A stretch of 64,000 bases of DNA from Novosphingobium terrae (lineage in GTDB: Bacteria; Pseudomonadota; Alphaproteobacteria; Sphingomonadales; Sphingomonadaceae): the NCBI RefSeq assembly GCF_017163935.1, contig NZ_JABVZR010000001.1, positions 4,092,001 through 4,156,000 of the forward strand, in the 5' to 3' direction. A model generated the notes under the pieces. The model was not told the DNA's origin. It did no database searches and worked only from the letters and a program-made list of their open reading frames with translations. Within the stretch, counting starts at the first letter, position 1; every line of letters begins with the position of its first letter. The position numbers and the translations under genes are program-made. Shown in pieces: positions 36,740 to 46,599 of this stretch.

Positions 36740-36955
36740 TGCGAGGGGGAAGTCTTTGTTGGTCGCATGTTTCAAGAGACATGCTGCTGGCCCTCACGCT
36801 CCCATTCCATCTCCCGGCAATAGGGTGATGGCACCCGATCGTGGCGCACCAACTCTCCACCTGCGTAACCTATGGCGCAGCGGCGTTGCTCTTTGGCTGA
36901 ACCCTTGGCGCAAACGCAGACATTCATGGGAGCGCGAGGGTGTAACACCCTCGCA
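36740..36955 (+). repeat. Structured intergenic repeat, copy G (centre deleted, expanded left hairpin)
   Basis: 216 bp between convergent genes, 8 and 15 bp from their stops. The left hairpin is expanded with TTGTTGGTCGCAT and an inner CATGTTTC/GAGACATG hairpin. The right end is GCGAGGGTGT/ACACCCTCGC preceded by GGGAGC. The central GCGCCGCAGGC...GCCTGCGGCGC stem is missing; the flanks join cleanly at GGCGC. Confidence 0.85.
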
Positions 36956-36970
36956 TTGCCCTTTCATCTC

Positions 36971-37450
36971 TTACTCCCCCCATATCCCTATCTGGGGATC
37001 AGCAGCGACTGTTTGCCGCCTCAAGGCCGCACGGGCCAAGCGCTCCACCTCCACCTTACGGCGCGCGGCGGGCAGGGGGTGCAGCGGGGCGGGGCGCAAG
37101 ACTTCGGCGTCATAGCCATCGGCCACGATCAATCCGCAGCGGTCGGGCAGGAAAGCTTCGGTGTCCATGCAGGAGCGATCGAGGTGGCTGGCCAAGCCCC
37201 AATAGAAGCGGTCGCAATGGTCGAGATATTCGGTCCATTTCGCGTCCCCGAGCAAATCGGCGCGGGCAACCTTAATCTCCACGATGATGACATGGCCCTT
37301 GGCATCGACGCCCATCAGATCGGCCCGGCGACCGTTTCGCAACGGCATCTCGGGCAGGCACCAGATATCGTTGCGGGCAAAGAGGCGACAGATGCCGCGC
37401 GCCGTGGAGGCAGCGTTGAGGAGAAGCGGGCTCGATTCGGGCGATTCCAT
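36971..37450 (-). CDS. mmcB: DNA repair putative endonuclease MmcB
   Basis: 159 residues. Nuclease-like core: RRADLMGVDAKGHVIIVEIKVARADLLGDAKWTEYLDHCDRFYWGL, with D...E-x-K of a PD-(D/E)xK fold, and LPDRCGLIVADGYDAEVLRPAP. MmcB is an SOS-linked alphaproteobacterial factor proposed to act on mitomycin-type DNA damage. No LexA box was recognised near the start. Confidence 0.88.
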   Translation of the reverse strand: MESPESSPLLLNAASTARGICRLFARNDIWCLPEMPLRNGRRADLMGVDAKGHVIIVEIKVARADLLGDAKWTEYLDHCDRFYWGLASHLDRSCMDTEAFLPDRCGLIVADGYDAEVLRPAPLHPLPAARRKVEVERLARAALRRQTVAADPQIGIWGE

Positions 37451-37483
37451 AAGGCCCCAATCATACGAACAGAATGAGAACTT

Positions 37484-37834
37484 TCAAGCGGGCGGGATCA
37501 GCGCGGTGAGCCCCTCCCGGGCGCGCAGGAATTCCTGCCACAGCGCTTTGGCCGCCGGGGCACTGCCCCCGCCCTGATGTTCCACGTGAAGCAGGGCGGT
37601 CAGACCGGGCTCCAGCACGGCCAGAAGATCGTCGAGAGCCTGGTCTATCAGAAGCTGTCGCTTGCCGGTGATGGTCAGCAGCCCGGCTGGCGGGGTGATG
37701 GCAAGATCGGCTTGAGCGGTGACGCCCGCCAGTTGCGCGATCACCTGCGCCGCACCCGCCAATGCCGCCCAGCGCTGACTCAGCGGCGCGGTTTCGGCCA
37801 GAGCGGCATGGAATTCGGGCGGAATCGCATTCAT
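37484..37834 (-). CDS. Hypothetical protein
   Basis: 116 residues, ATG start, no signal peptide. Predicted to be mostly helical and rich in Ala and Leu (AALAGAAQVIAQLAGVTAQADL, LIDQALDDLLAVLEPGLTALL). It lies 33 bp upstream of mmcB on the same strand, so it could be co-transcribed. I recognise no domain. It may be a conserved sphingomonad protein. Confidence 0.6.
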   Translation of the reverse strand: MNAIPPEFHAALAETAPLSQRWAALAGAAQVIAQLAGVTAQADLAITPPAGLLTITGKRQLLIDQALDDLLAVLEPGLTALLHVEHQGGGSAPAAKALWQEFLRAREGLTALIPPA

Positions 37835-37905
37835 GAGTCCCGAACCTAGGCGGCAGGCCTTGAGAAATTACTAACCATATTGTGGCGGCACGCGCGATGC
37901 AGGCA

Positions 37906-37940
37906 CAAAAACGCGCCCGAACCACAAGGGATCGGGCGCG
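37906..37940 (-). terminator. Rho-independent terminator of the porin gene
   Basis: Perfect stem CGCGCCCGA (37912-37920) with TCGGGCGCG (37932-37940). Read on the minus strand it is followed by TTTTTG. It ends the porin transcript 28 bp after the stop codon. Confidence 0.85.
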
Positions 37941-37967
37941 CTGAAGGTTGTGATGGAGTGGAGTGGA

Positions 37968-39401
37968 TTAGAAGCGGATCTGGCCGAAGATGCCCACTTC
38001 GTCGTAGGTGCCGTCGCAAGGCTGGGTCACCGTGGCGCCGCAACCGATGCCGGTGGTGAAGGTGGAGCCATACGAACCGTTGTTGGTGGCGAAGTTGCCG
38101 TTGTTGACCGCGTCGCGCTTGTAGACCAGCGCGATGTCCACGATCTTCACAGGCTCATACTGGATGCCCACGTTGAAGTAGTTCTGGCGCAGGTTGGCAT
38201 TGGTCCACACGTTGGGCTGAACCCACTGATGCTCGCCGAACACCGACCACTTCTTGGTGATGTTGTAGTTGCCGAAGATGGTGTAGCCCTTGGCCGAGTC
38301 CTGCGCGACCGTGGCCACGTTGTTCCAGTCCTTGGCGAAGAAGTATTCGGCGCCCAGGGTGAACTTGTCGTTCTTGAAACCGCCCATGGCGTCCAGACGG
38401 CGGGCGATGTGATAGAGCTGCGTGCCCTCGATCGCATTGCCGCGGCGGCCGATGTAGCCACCGATGTCGGCGAAGAAGCCGTTCCAGTTGGTGCCGATGC
38501 GACCTTCGAAGTCAACGTTCTTGCTGACCTTGATGTTGCGGTAGCCCGCACCGTTCACAGCAGCCAGCTGATAGTCGAAGTGCTTGCCCAGGTTACCCAG
38601 CAGGTGGATACCCCAGTCGGCCGAGGTGCCGAAGGGACCATCGATGATGGTGTTCTCGATGTGGCGATAGCCGTAGATGTTTTCGTCGTTGGCGATCCAG
38701 GGCATGTCAGCCGAACCGGCGCGGATGATCAGGGCCGGATCGATCTTGGCCTCGAAATAGGCCTTCTTGATGAAGAAGCCGCGGCCCACCGGCGAACCGA
38801 AGGACGAGGTCGTGGCATAGTCGTAGTTCGAGGTCGAACCCACGACGTTGCTGACGTCGGTCGTCACGTTGAAGGCGAAGATGTCGTTGAACTTGTGGTC
38901 GATGCCGACATACAGACGCTTGATGTCGAAGCCGGTGCCCGAACCGGTGGTCTTCTGACCGCTGGCCGACTGGTTCACATTGCTGAAGTTGAAGTACATG
39001 CGGCCCGAGATCTTGGTCTGGCCGGCCCAGCTCATGGCCGAGACGTTCTTCTCGGTCTTGGCTTCGGCAGTCTCGGTCTTGGTGGCGAGAGCCATGGCCT
39101 GATCGGCCTTGGTGCTGGCAACCTGGGTCTGCTCCTGCTGAGCGGCAACCTGGGTCTGGGTCTGGGCGACCTGAGCCTGCTGCGTGACCTGGGCCTGCTG
39201 CTGGGTGCTGACCGCATCATGCAGGGCGGCGACTTCGGCCTTCAGCGCGGCGATTTCGCTGCGCAGCTCGGCGCTGCTGTCGTGGGCCTTGGCGACGGCA
39301 CGATGCTTCACGGGGTGATGCTTGGCCGTGGCGGCATTGGCGGCAGGCGCAATAAAACCGCTGGCAGCGGCAGCTGCCAACAACAAAACTTTCCGACTCA
39401 T
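37968..39401 (-). CDS. Outer-membrane porin with coiled-coil N-terminus, phosphate-selective type (OprO/OprP-like)
   Basis: 477 residues. A signal peptide ends near residue 23 (PAANAA). A long coiled coil follows (about 40-110), with a Gln-rich stretch of TQQQAQVTQQAQV type. The remainder is a beta-barrel (KISGRMYFNFSNV, FDIKRLYVGIDHKF, KAYFEAKIDPALIIRAGSADMPWI, terminal VGIFGQIRF) like OprO/OprP porins. It lies directly downstream of the pstSCAB-phoU cluster and has a Pho-box-like sequence in its own leader, so phosphate or polyphosphate uptake is the likely job. Confidence 0.88.
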   Translation of the reverse strand: MSRKVLLLAAAAASGFIAPAANAATAKHHPVKHRAVAKAHDSSAELRSEIAALKAEVAALHDAVSTQQQAQVTQQAQVAQTQTQVAAQQEQTQVASTKADQAMALATKTETAEAKTEKNVSAMSWAGQTKISGRMYFNFSNVNQSASGQKTTGSGTGFDIKRLYVGIDHKFNDIFAFNVTTDVSNVVGSTSNYDYATTSSFGSPVGRGFFIKKAYFEAKIDPALIIRAGSADMPWIANDENIYGYRHIENTIIDGPFGTSADWGIHLLGNLGKHFDYQLAAVNGAGYRNIKVSKNVDFEGRIGTNWNGFFADIGGYIGRRGNAIEGTQLYHIARRLDAMGGFKNDKFTLGAEYFFAKDWNNVATVAQDSAKGYTIFGNYNITKKWSVFGEHQWVQPNVWTNANLRQNYFNVGIQYEPVKIVDIALVYKRDAVNNGNFATNNGSYGSTFTTGIGCGATVTQPCDGTYDEVGIFGQIRF

Positions 39402-39459
39402 GAAATGTCCCCTGATGAGGTCTTGTGATCTGAACGCACCCGGGAATTAAAAATATGCT

Positions 39460-39477
39460 ATGACAGTTTCGAGACAC
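39460..39477 (-). promoter_or_regulatory. Candidate Pho box upstream of the porin
   Basis: Read on the minus strand: GTGTCTC-GAAA-CTGTCAT. The second 7-bp half-site matches the PhoB consensus perfectly and the first at 4 of 7. It lies 59 bp upstream of the start codon. Confidence 0.5.
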
Positions 39478-39543
39478 TGACATAGTTTTTTGATAGTGAT
39501 TTTATACGCTTTTCAATCAATATTTTAGTGCGGCAAAAGTGCA

Positions 39544-39579
39544 ACAAGGGCGGAAGGTTTTTACGCCTCCCGCCCTTGT
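39544..39579 (-). terminator. Hairpin downstream of phoU
   Basis: ACAAGGGCGG (39544-39553) pairs perfectly with CCGCCCTTGT (39570-39579), 51 bp after the phoU stop. The T tract is poor, so termination is probable but not strong. Confidence 0.5.
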
Positions 39580-39630
39580 CTGTGTCATAATTCCCTCACC
39601 CGGAACATCCGGATGCAGGATATTGTATTT

Positions 39631-40338
39631 TCAGACGATTCCCGAGGTCGAACGGGCGCCCATCGCAATGCCGGTCAGGCTGTAATAGGTGATCTCGGCA
39701 ATGTTGGTGGCGTGGTCACCCACGCGCTCCAGATTCTTCGCCACGAACAGCAGATGCGCGCCATGGGCGATGCGATCGGCCTGATCGGCGCCGGGCTCGG
39801 TGATGTCCTGCAGGATCGCGCGCGACAGGGCGTTGTAGGCCTCGTCCACCACGCCATCGCGCTCGATCACATCGCGGGCCAGATCGGCGTCGCGCTCGAT
39901 GTAGGCACGAATCGCGTCCTCGACCATCACCGAAACCATGTCGGCAATCGTCGGGATATCGCCTTCGGACGGGGCCACCGGAGCCTCGGCCAGAGCGACG
40001 GTGCGCTTGGCGATGTTCTTGGCGTAGTCCCCCACGCGCTCCAGATCGCCGACGATCTTGATGGTGGAGAACAGCTCGCGCAGATCATCCGCCTGGGGCG
40101 AACGGCGCGAGATGGTGTTGATCGCATCCAGCTCGACTGCCGACTGCAGCGCATCGATCTGGCCATCGTCGGCGGCGATCTGGGCGGCGGCTTCGGTGTC
40201 ACGGCGCACGAGGGCTTCCACCGCATCGCTGATCTGGCGGGCGGCCAAATCGCCGCTGGTGCGGATCAGGTTGCGGATGCGCTCGATATCGCTGTCGAAG
40301 GCGCGCAGCGTGTGCGGAGGGAGGGTCTCTTCGCTCAT
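39631..40338 (-). CDS. phoU: Phosphate signalling protein PhoU
   Basis: 235 residues from the ATG at 40338 (MSEETLPPHTLRAFDSDIERI); the longer frame starts inside pstB. Two three-helix bundles with family motifs VGDLERVGDYAKNIAKR and AKNLERVGDHATNIAEITYY. PhoU links the Pst transporter to the PhoR kinase and keeps the Pho regulon off when phosphate is plentiful. phoR and phoB are not in the window. It follows pstB by 13 bp. Confidence 0.96.
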   Translation of the reverse strand: MSEETLPPHTLRAFDSDIERIRNLIRTSGDLAARQISDAVEALVRRDTEAAAQIAADDGQIDALQSAVELDAINTISRRSPQADDLRELFSTIKIVGDLERVGDYAKNIAKRTVALAEAPVAPSEGDIPTIADMVSVMVEDAIRAYIERDADLARDVIERDGVVDEAYNALSRAILQDITEPGADQADRIAHGAHLLFVAKNLERVGDHATNIAEITYYSLTGIAMGARSTSGIV

Positions 40339-40351
40339 GGTGCTTGCTTCC

Positions 40352-41160
<809 letters not shown>

Positions 41161-41164
<4 letters not shown>

Positions 41165-42018
41165 TTGAAACTCCTTGGCCGCAGGAACAGGCGGACCGCA
41201 ATGCTGAGGGCAAGAACGAAGGCGGTGACAACGAAGGCGCCGGCCCATGCCAGGGCGTGCCAGCTGTCATAGGGGCTCATCGCATATTGGAAGATCACGA
41301 CCGGCACGTTGGCCATCGGGGCCGAGAGGTCGGTGCTCCAATACTGGTTGTTGAGGGCGGTGAAGAGCAGCGGGGCCGTCTCGCCGCTGATGCGGGCGAC
41401 GCCCAGCAGCACGCCGGTGGCGATGCCGGTGGAGGCGCTGCGATAGATCACGTAACCCACGACCTTCCACTGCGGCAGGCCAAGGGCAAGGCCCGCCTCG
41501 CGCAGCTGGTTGGGGATCAGGCGCAGGGCCTCGTCGGTGGTGCGCACCACGACCGGCAGCAGGATCATGCCCAGCGCCAGACCGCCCGCATAGCCCGAGA
41601 AGTGGCCGGTCGTCGTCACCACCAGTTCGTAGATGAACAGGCCGACCACGATCGAGGGTGCGGAAAGCAGGATGTCATTGATGAAGCGGATCGTCTCGGC
41701 CAGCACCGAGGTCTTGCCGAATTCGGAAAGATAGGTGCCCGCCAGAATGCCGATCGGCGTGCCGACCACGATGGCCAGCAGGATCATCACCGCGCTGCCG
41801 TAGAAGGCGTTGAGCAGACCGCCCTCTTCACCGGGAGGCGGGGTCATCTGCGTGAAGAGCGCGGGACTGAGGGCCGAAGCGCCCTGAGTCACGGTCGTCC
41901 ACAGGATCCACACCAGCCACAGCAGGCCGAAGAGGGTGGCGCCGGTGGCCATCACCAGCGCGATGGCGTTGGTGATCTGGCGACGGCGAACGATGGGGTT
42001 CATGGGTTGACGGCTCAT
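41161..42018 (-). CDS. pstA: Phosphate ABC transporter permease PstA
   Basis: 285 residues with six hydrophobic segments. Permease motif region [65 protein letters not shown] is characteristic of PstA. It overlaps pstC and pstB by 4 bp each, so the three are translationally coupled. Confidence 0.96.
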
Positions 42019-43001
42019 CGACCCTTCCTTTCGATGCGGAGCAACATGAACTTGGCAATCGCCAGCACGATGAAGGTCACGACAAAGAGCAGGAAGCCGA
42101 GTGCGATCAGCGCAGAGTGGTAGATCGGCGAATCGGCTTCGGTGAATTCATTGGCGATGGCTGCGGCAATCGAGTTGCCGGGCATCAGCAGCGAGAGCGA
42201 GAAATCGTGGGCGTTGCCCAGCACGAAGGTCACGGCCATCGTCTCGCCCAGCGCGCGGCCCAGGCCCAGGAAGATGGCGCCCATCACGGCAGAGCGCGTG
42301 TGAGGCAGCGTCACCTTGCAGACCACTTCCCACGGCGTGGCGCCCAGCGCAAAAGCCGATTCGCGCAGCGCGGGCGGGATCGCCTGGAACACGTCGCGCA
42401 TCACCGAGGAGATGAAGGGGATCGTCATGATGCCCAGAATGATGCCTGCGGTCAGCATGCCGATGCCGATCGGCGGGCCGTCGAACAGCACGCCGATGAC
42501 GGGCAGCGTGGCCCAATGCTCGGTCACCCAGGGTTCGACATGCTCGCTCATGAAAGGCGCGAAAACGAACAGGCCCCACATGCCGTAAATGATGCTGGGC
42601 ACGGCGGCCAGCAGCTCGATGGCCATGCCGATGGGGCCGCGCATCCAGCGGGGCGCCACTTCGGCAAGGAAGGTGGCGATGCCGAAGCTGATCGGCACGG
42701 CCACGATCATGGCGATCACCGAGGAGACGATGGTGCCATAGATCGGCACCAGAGCGCCGAACTGATGGCCGACAGCGTCCCAGTCCTTGCTGGTGATGAA
42801 GCTCCAGCCGAAGGTCTGGAAGGCCTCACGGCCGCCCCAGGCCATCGATCCGGCAGCCCCCAGCAGGAGGATGAGGACCAGCCATGCCGCGCCGCCCGTC
42901 AGCAGTCGGAAAAGCCTGTCGCCGGTGGCGGCGGCGGGTTGTCCGGTGCGTTCCGGCGTGGCCGGAGCGCCCTGTTCGGACGTTATTGTGGCGGATGACA
43001 T
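42015..43001 (-). CDS. pstC: Phosphate ABC transporter permease PstC
   Basis: 328 residues with six or more membrane segments. FGWSFITSKDWDAVGHQFGALVPIYGTIVSSVIAM and RESAFALGATPWEVVCKVTLPHTRSAVMGAIFLGLGRALGETMAVTFVLGN are diagnostic for PstC. It lies 21 bp after pstS and overlaps pstA by 4 bp. Confidence 0.96.
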   Translation of the reverse strand: MSSATITSEQGAPATPERTGQPAAATGDRLFRLLTGGAAWLVLILLLGAAGSMAWGGREAFQTFGWSFITSKDWDAVGHQFGALVPIYGTIVSSVIAMIVAVPISFGIATFLAEVAPRWMRGPIGMAIELLAAVPSIIYGMWGLFVFAPFMSEHVEPWVTEHWATLPVIGVLFDGPPIGIGMLTAGIILGIMTIPFISSVMRDVFQAIPPALRESAFALGATPWEVVCKVTLPHTRSAVMGAIFLGLGRALGETMAVTFVLGNAHDFSLSLLMPGNSIAAAIANEFTEADSPIYHSALIALGFLLFVVTFIVLAIAKFMLLRIERKGR

Positions 43002-43022
43002 CGCTGGTCCTCTGTCCGGATC

Positions 43023-44033
43023 TTACTTGATGTTGGCGGCCATGTAGGTCTCGATCTGCTTCACCAGCGCGCTGGGCAGCGGAACGTACTGCAGGTTGAT
43101 CGCCTGCTGACCACCATGCTCAAGCGCCCACTTGAAGAACTTGATCGCCGAGGCCGACTGGGCGGGGTTCTTGGGGTGCTTGTACATCAGCGCGAAGGTG
43201 GTCGCGGTGATGGGGTAGGAGTTGGCGCCGGGGGCGTTGGTCATGACAAGGTAGAAGTCCTTGGCATGGGCCCAGTCGGCATGGCTGGCAGCGGCCTGGA
43301 AGCTGGCGCCGTTGGGCGAGATGAACTTGCCGGCGGCGTTCTGCACCTGCGTGTAGACCATCTTGTTCTGCACGACATAGGCATACTCGACGTAACCGAT
43401 CGAGTTGTTGACCTGGTTCACGTAGGCGGCAACGCCTTCGTTACCCTTGCCACCGATGCCGGCGGGCCACGAAACGGCGGTGCCGTCCTTGCCCTTCCAC
43501 TGCGCGCTGACCTGGCTCAGGTAGTGCGTGAAGTTGAAGGTGGTGCCCGAACCGTCCGAACGGTGCACGACGGTGATCGCGGCGTTGGGCAGGTTCACGC
43601 CGGGGTTCAGCGCCTTGATCTTGGGGTCGTTCCAGCTCTTGATCTGGCCGCCATAGATGTCACCCAGCACGGCGCCCGAGAAGCGCAGCTGGCCCGGCTT
43701 CACGCCAGCCAGGTGAACCACGGGAACCACGCCGCCGATGACGACGGGGAACTGGGCCAGACCGGCCGCGTCCAGCTCGCTGGCTTCCAGCGGCTTGTCG
43801 GTGGCGCCGAAGGTCACGGTGCCAGCCTTGATCTGGGCGATACCGCCGCCCGAACCGATCGACTGATAGTTGATCTTCTCGCCGCCGTGGCTCGAATAGT
43901 CAGCCGACCACTTCGACAGGATCGGGTAGACGAAGGTGGAGCCGGCACCGGTGATGTCGGCCAGGGCAGCACCGCCCGTAGCCAGAGCGGCAACCGTGGC
44001 GACGACGGTCAGCGACTTGGAAAACTTGCTCAT
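43023..44033 (-). CDS. pstS: Periplasmic phosphate-binding protein PstS
   Basis: 336 residues from the ATG at 44033, preceded by GGGGGT; an ATG four codons earlier is possible. A signal peptide ends at ATGGAALA. Phosphate-binding segments: ITGAGSTFVYPILSKW, SIGSGGGIAQIKAGTVTFGATDKPL, and RSDGSGTTFNFTHYLSQV. It delivers phosphate to PstCAB. The leader carries a perfect-spacing Pho box and a small AGGCG-AAAA-CGCCT hairpin (44054-44067). Confidence 0.97.
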   Translation of the reverse strand: MSKFSKSLTVVATVAALATGGAALADITGAGSTFVYPILSKWSADYSSHGGEKINYQSIGSGGGIAQIKAGTVTFGATDKPLEASELDAAGLAQFPVVIGGVVPVVHLAGVKPGQLRFSGAVLGDIYGGQIKSWNDPKIKALNPGVNLPNAAITVVHRSDGSGTTFNFTHYLSQVSAQWKGKDGTAVSWPAGIGGKGNEGVAAYVNQVNNSIGYVEYAYVVQNKMVYTQVQNAAGKFISPNGASFQAAASHADWAHAKDFYLVMTNAPGANSYPITATTFALMYKHPKNPAQSASAIKFFKWALEHGGQQAINLQYVPLPSALVKQIETYMAANIK

Positions 44034-44115
44034 CGAAACCCCCATTGGGTGAAAGGCGAAAACGCCTGCTCGGACGACACGATTCCGTCCTCATCGCTCG
44101 CCCTAGATTTCCTTC

Positions 44116-44133
44116 GTGACAGATTGGTGACAG
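44116..44133 (-). promoter_or_regulatory. Pho box upstream of pstS
   Basis: Minus strand CTGTCACCAATCTGTCAC: two identical CTGTCAC half-sites spaced by 4 bp, a near-ideal PhoB site. An adjoining CTGTCAC on the plus strand (44134-44140) creates a GTGACAGCTGTCAC palindrome, which might let PhoB serve both divergent genes. Confidence 0.8.
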
Positions 44134-44177
44134 CTGTCACGATCGAGCAAAGATGCATTTAAATTGGCGGAATTCCG

Positions 44178-44195
44178 CTGTCATGGTTCGGACAC
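44178..44195 (+). promoter_or_regulatory. Candidate Pho box upstream of PPK2
   Basis: Plus strand CTGTCAT-GGTT-CGGACAC: a perfect first half-site and a weak second, 22 bp before the PPK2 ATG. It is close to the start codon, so it could act as an activator site only if the promoter is compact. Confidence 0.4.
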
Positions 44196-44217
44196 AAGGG
44201 GGCGATAGGCTGAACCC

Positions 44218-45156
44218 ATGAACGACTTTGTGACAGACATCGCCCGCATCAAGGCCGAACTCGCCGACAGCTTCGATGAAGAGCTGGAGATGGAGTTGGA
44301 GGAACGCCGCCTCGACGCCCTGATGGAACAGATGCCCGGCGAACAGGACGGGGAGGTGCTCGAAAGAGACCCCGCCGGCACGGCGCTCGACCGCCGCGTC
44401 TATTTCAAGGAGCTGTTCCGCCTGCAGCACGAACTCGTGCGCCTGCAGGACTGGGTGCAGAGCCAGGGCCTGAAGGTGGTTGTGGTCTTTGAAGGCCGCG
44501 ATTCGGCGGGCAAGGGCGGCGCGATCAAGCGCATCACCCAGCGCCTCAATCCGCGCGTCTGCCGCGTCGCCGCTCTGCCCGCCCCCAACGATCGTGAAAA
44601 GACCCAGTGGTACTTCCAGCGCTATGCCGCGCATCTTCCGGCGGCTGGCGAAATCGTGCTCTTCGACCGCAGCTGGTACAATCGCGCGGGCGTGGAACGC
44701 GTGATGGGCTTTTGCTCCAAGGACGAAGTCGAGGAATTTTTCCGCTCCGTGCCGGAATTCGAGCGCATGCTGATCCGCTCGGGCATCATCCTGATCAAAT
44801 ACTGGTTCTCCATCACCGATGAAGAGCAGCAGTTCCGCTTCAACATGCGCATCGAGGACCCCCTCAAGCAGTGGAAGCTTTCCCCCATGGACGTGGAATC
44901 GCGCCGCCGCTGGGAAGACTACACCGCCGCCAAGGAAGAGATGCTGGAGCGCACCCATATCCCCGAAGCCCCCTGGTGGGTGGTCGAGGCCGTGGACAAG
45001 AAGAAGGCGCGCCTGAACTGCATCGCTCACCTGCTGGAGCAGATCCCCTATGGCGATGTGGAGCGCGCACCGGTGGTGCTGCCCCCGCGCGTGCGCCACG
45101 AGGATTACGAGCGCCACCCGGTGCCGCGTGAGATGTATGTGCCTGAGAAGTATTGA
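44218..45156 (+). CDS. ppk2: Polyphosphate kinase 2
   Basis: 312 residues. P-loop kinase fold: Walker A FEGRDSAGKGGAIKRI, Walker B VLFDRSWYNRAGVERVMGFC, and lid region RIEDPLKQWKLSPMDVESRRRWEDYTAAKEEML. PPK2 enzymes exchange phosphate between polyphosphate and nucleotides, usually forming GTP or ATP from the diphosphate. An acidic N-terminal helix (about 15-45) precedes the core. It is divergent from pstS across Pho-box sequences, linking phosphate uptake with polyphosphate metabolism. Confidence 0.95.
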   Translation: MNDFVTDIARIKAELADSFDEELEMELEERRLDALMEQMPGEQDGEVLERDPAGTALDRRVYFKELFRLQHELVRLQDWVQSQGLKVVVVFEGRDSAGKGGAIKRITQRLNPRVCRVAALPAPNDREKTQWYFQRYAAHLPAAGEIVLFDRSWYNRAGVERVMGFCSKDEVEEFFRSVPEFERMLIRSGIILIKYWFSITDEEQQFRFNMRIEDPLKQWKLSPMDVESRRRWEDYTAAKEEMLERTHIPEAPWWVVEAVDKKKARLNCIAHLLEQIPYGDVERAPVVLPPRVRHEDYERHPVPREMYVPEKY

Positions 45157-45183
45157 GGGTTTCAGGCAGGAAGAAGGATAAGG

Positions 45184-45410
45184 GCGAGGGGGTTACCCCC
45201 TCGCGCTCCCGGAACGTCTTCCGACACGAGTGTTGGTGGCATCCCATGGGGGCGTAACCTTTCCATGGGCACAGAAAAGGCGCCGCAGGCAGGAATGCCC
45301 CGGCGCCTTTTCTCGTTTGAAAGCCTGCGGCGCAGCGGCGTTGCGCTGAGGCCGAACCCTTGGCACAAACGCAGACATTCATGGGAGCGCGAGGGTGTAA
45401 CACCCTCGCA
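45184..45410 (+). repeat. Structured intergenic repeat, copy H (with terminator-like centre)
   Basis: 227 bp between convergent PPK2 and the CorA/ZntB-type gene, 27 and 15 bp from their stops. The left palindrome is GCGAGGGGG/CCCCCTCGC; the right is GCGAGGGTGT/ACACCCTCGC preceded by GGGAGC. In the centre AAAAGGCGCC and GGCGCCTTTT form a nested hairpin ending in TTTT, shared only with copy I. Confidence 0.85.
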
Positions 45411-45425
45411 TTTCCGTCTTCCTTC

Positions 45426-46424
45426 TTACTTCCGCCTGACCAGACCCATAACCCGCAACAACCACCAGGTCAGCGCGCCAGCCAGCAAGGCCACCAGCGT
45501 GGCGAGAACCGTCCCGGACTGCCCCTGAGCGAAAGGCAGCCCCCCGGTGTTCATCCCGAAGAAGCCGGTCACCAGCGTCGCAGGCATCATCAACGCCGTC
45601 AGCACCGAGAGCAGATAGACGTTCTCATTGGTGCGCTGCGCTGCCTGCAGATCCAGCTCATCGCGCAACTGGCGCAGATGGTGCTGCGCGGCGACGATAT
45701 CGGTGTCCATATCGATCAACCGGGGCAAAAGGTTTCGTGCCATTGCGCAGATGCTGTCGGGCAGGCGGGGCTCGCGCTCCATGCGCTGCATGGTGGCGCG
45801 CAACCCCACGGTCATGCGGTGGAGCTGGGCGGAGAGGCGACGGGCCCCCATCAACTCGCGCGAGTCCGGCATATGGTCGTGTTCCATCAGCTCGGTCTCG
45901 GCTTCCAGCAATTGCGTGCCAAGGTCGGCGACCAGTCCGGCCAGCCCCTCGATATGGGTGTCGAGCAGCAGGGAAAGCGCCTGGGTGGCATCCTGAATGT
46001 CCGGGCCTTGCTCCAGTTGGGCCCGGACCAGATCGGCGCCACGCAGCGGGCGGATGCGCCCGGTGACCAGCAGTCCCGGCCGCATCATCACATGCAGCGC
46101 GCCCACGCGATTGGTGGTGTTCACCGCGAAATCGCGCTCGAAATCATGGATGGTGAAGGCCAGCGCATCGCCGACCATCTCGAAACGCGGTGCGCCCTCG
46201 CGGCCATGCATCACCGCCAGCAGCCTTGCGGGCGCTCCGGACTGGGTATCGAGCCAGCGCAGGCTGCGCTGGTCCGCCATATTGAGATGCAGCCAGCGGA
46301 AAGGCAGGTCGGCGGGCGGTTCGCGGTGATCCAACTGATAGACGCCCTGATCGGCCTGACTGTAGCACCAGATCGCCGCGGGGTGCTGCACGCTTTCGCG
46401 CAGGGCTTCGCTTTCATCCATCAT
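45426..46424 (-). CDS. CorA/ZntB-type divalent cation transporter
   Basis: 332 residues from the ATGATG at 46424; the open frame continues upstream but runs into a strong hairpin. A long cytoplasmic N-terminal domain is followed by a helix of the CorA stalk and two C-terminal membrane helices (VYLLSVLTALMMPATLVTGFFGMNTGGLPF and a final helix). The GMN signature is intact. The family moves Mg, Zn or other divalent ions; the GMNTGG extension is more ZntB-like. The ribosome site is weak, so the start is uncertain. Confidence 0.85.
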   Translation of the reverse strand: MMDESEALRESVQHPAAIWCYSQADQGVYQLDHREPPADLPFRWLHLNMADQRSLRWLDTQSGAPARLLAVMHGREGAPRFEMVGDALAFTIHDFERDFAVNTTNRVGALHVMMRPGLLVTGRIRPLRGADLVRAQLEQGPDIQDATQALSLLLDTHIEGLAGLVADLGTQLLEAETELMEHDHMPDSRELMGARRLSAQLHRMTVGLRATMQRMEREPRLPDSICAMARNLLPRLIDMDTDIVAAQHHLRQLRDELDLQAAQRTNENVYLLSVLTALMMPATLVTGFFGMNTGGLPFAQGQSGTVLATLVALLAGALTWWLLRVMGLVRRK

Positions 46425-46501
46425 GGGCGGTCCATTGATCGCTGTGGCGCCGAGCCGGCTGACCATGCCGGGCGGAAACGCCTGCAGTGCATATAGAGAG
46501 A

Positions 46502-46587
46502 GGGCGGCTGACCCGAGTGATCGGATCAGCCGCCCCAAATATCGATCTTATCGTGCTTTTCCAAGAGGCCGGATGGCTCATCCGGCC
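46502..46587 (-). terminator. Two hairpins downstream of PitA
   Basis: GGCCGGATG/CATCCGGCC (46567-46587) and GGGCGGCTGA/TCAGCCGCCC (46502-46535) are both perfect stems after the pitA stop on the minus strand. Neither has a long T tract. They probably mark the pitA 3' end and separate it from the downstream transporter. Confidence 0.55.
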
Positions 46588-46599
46588 CCGGAAAGCTGT

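Noticed and set aside
36499..36768. N-terminal extension of the sterol desaturase frame to 36768
   Set aside because: The extra 90 residues are basic/Ser-rich, lie antisense to DUF1289 and enter repeat copy G; the membrane protein starts at MASLTSQPTLLA.
45193..45378. Short ORFs inside repeat copies (also at 6965-7183, 27231-27536, 19118-19465)
   Set aside because: They are translations of repeat DNA; peptides recur among copies only because the DNA does, and none has a ribosome site of its own.
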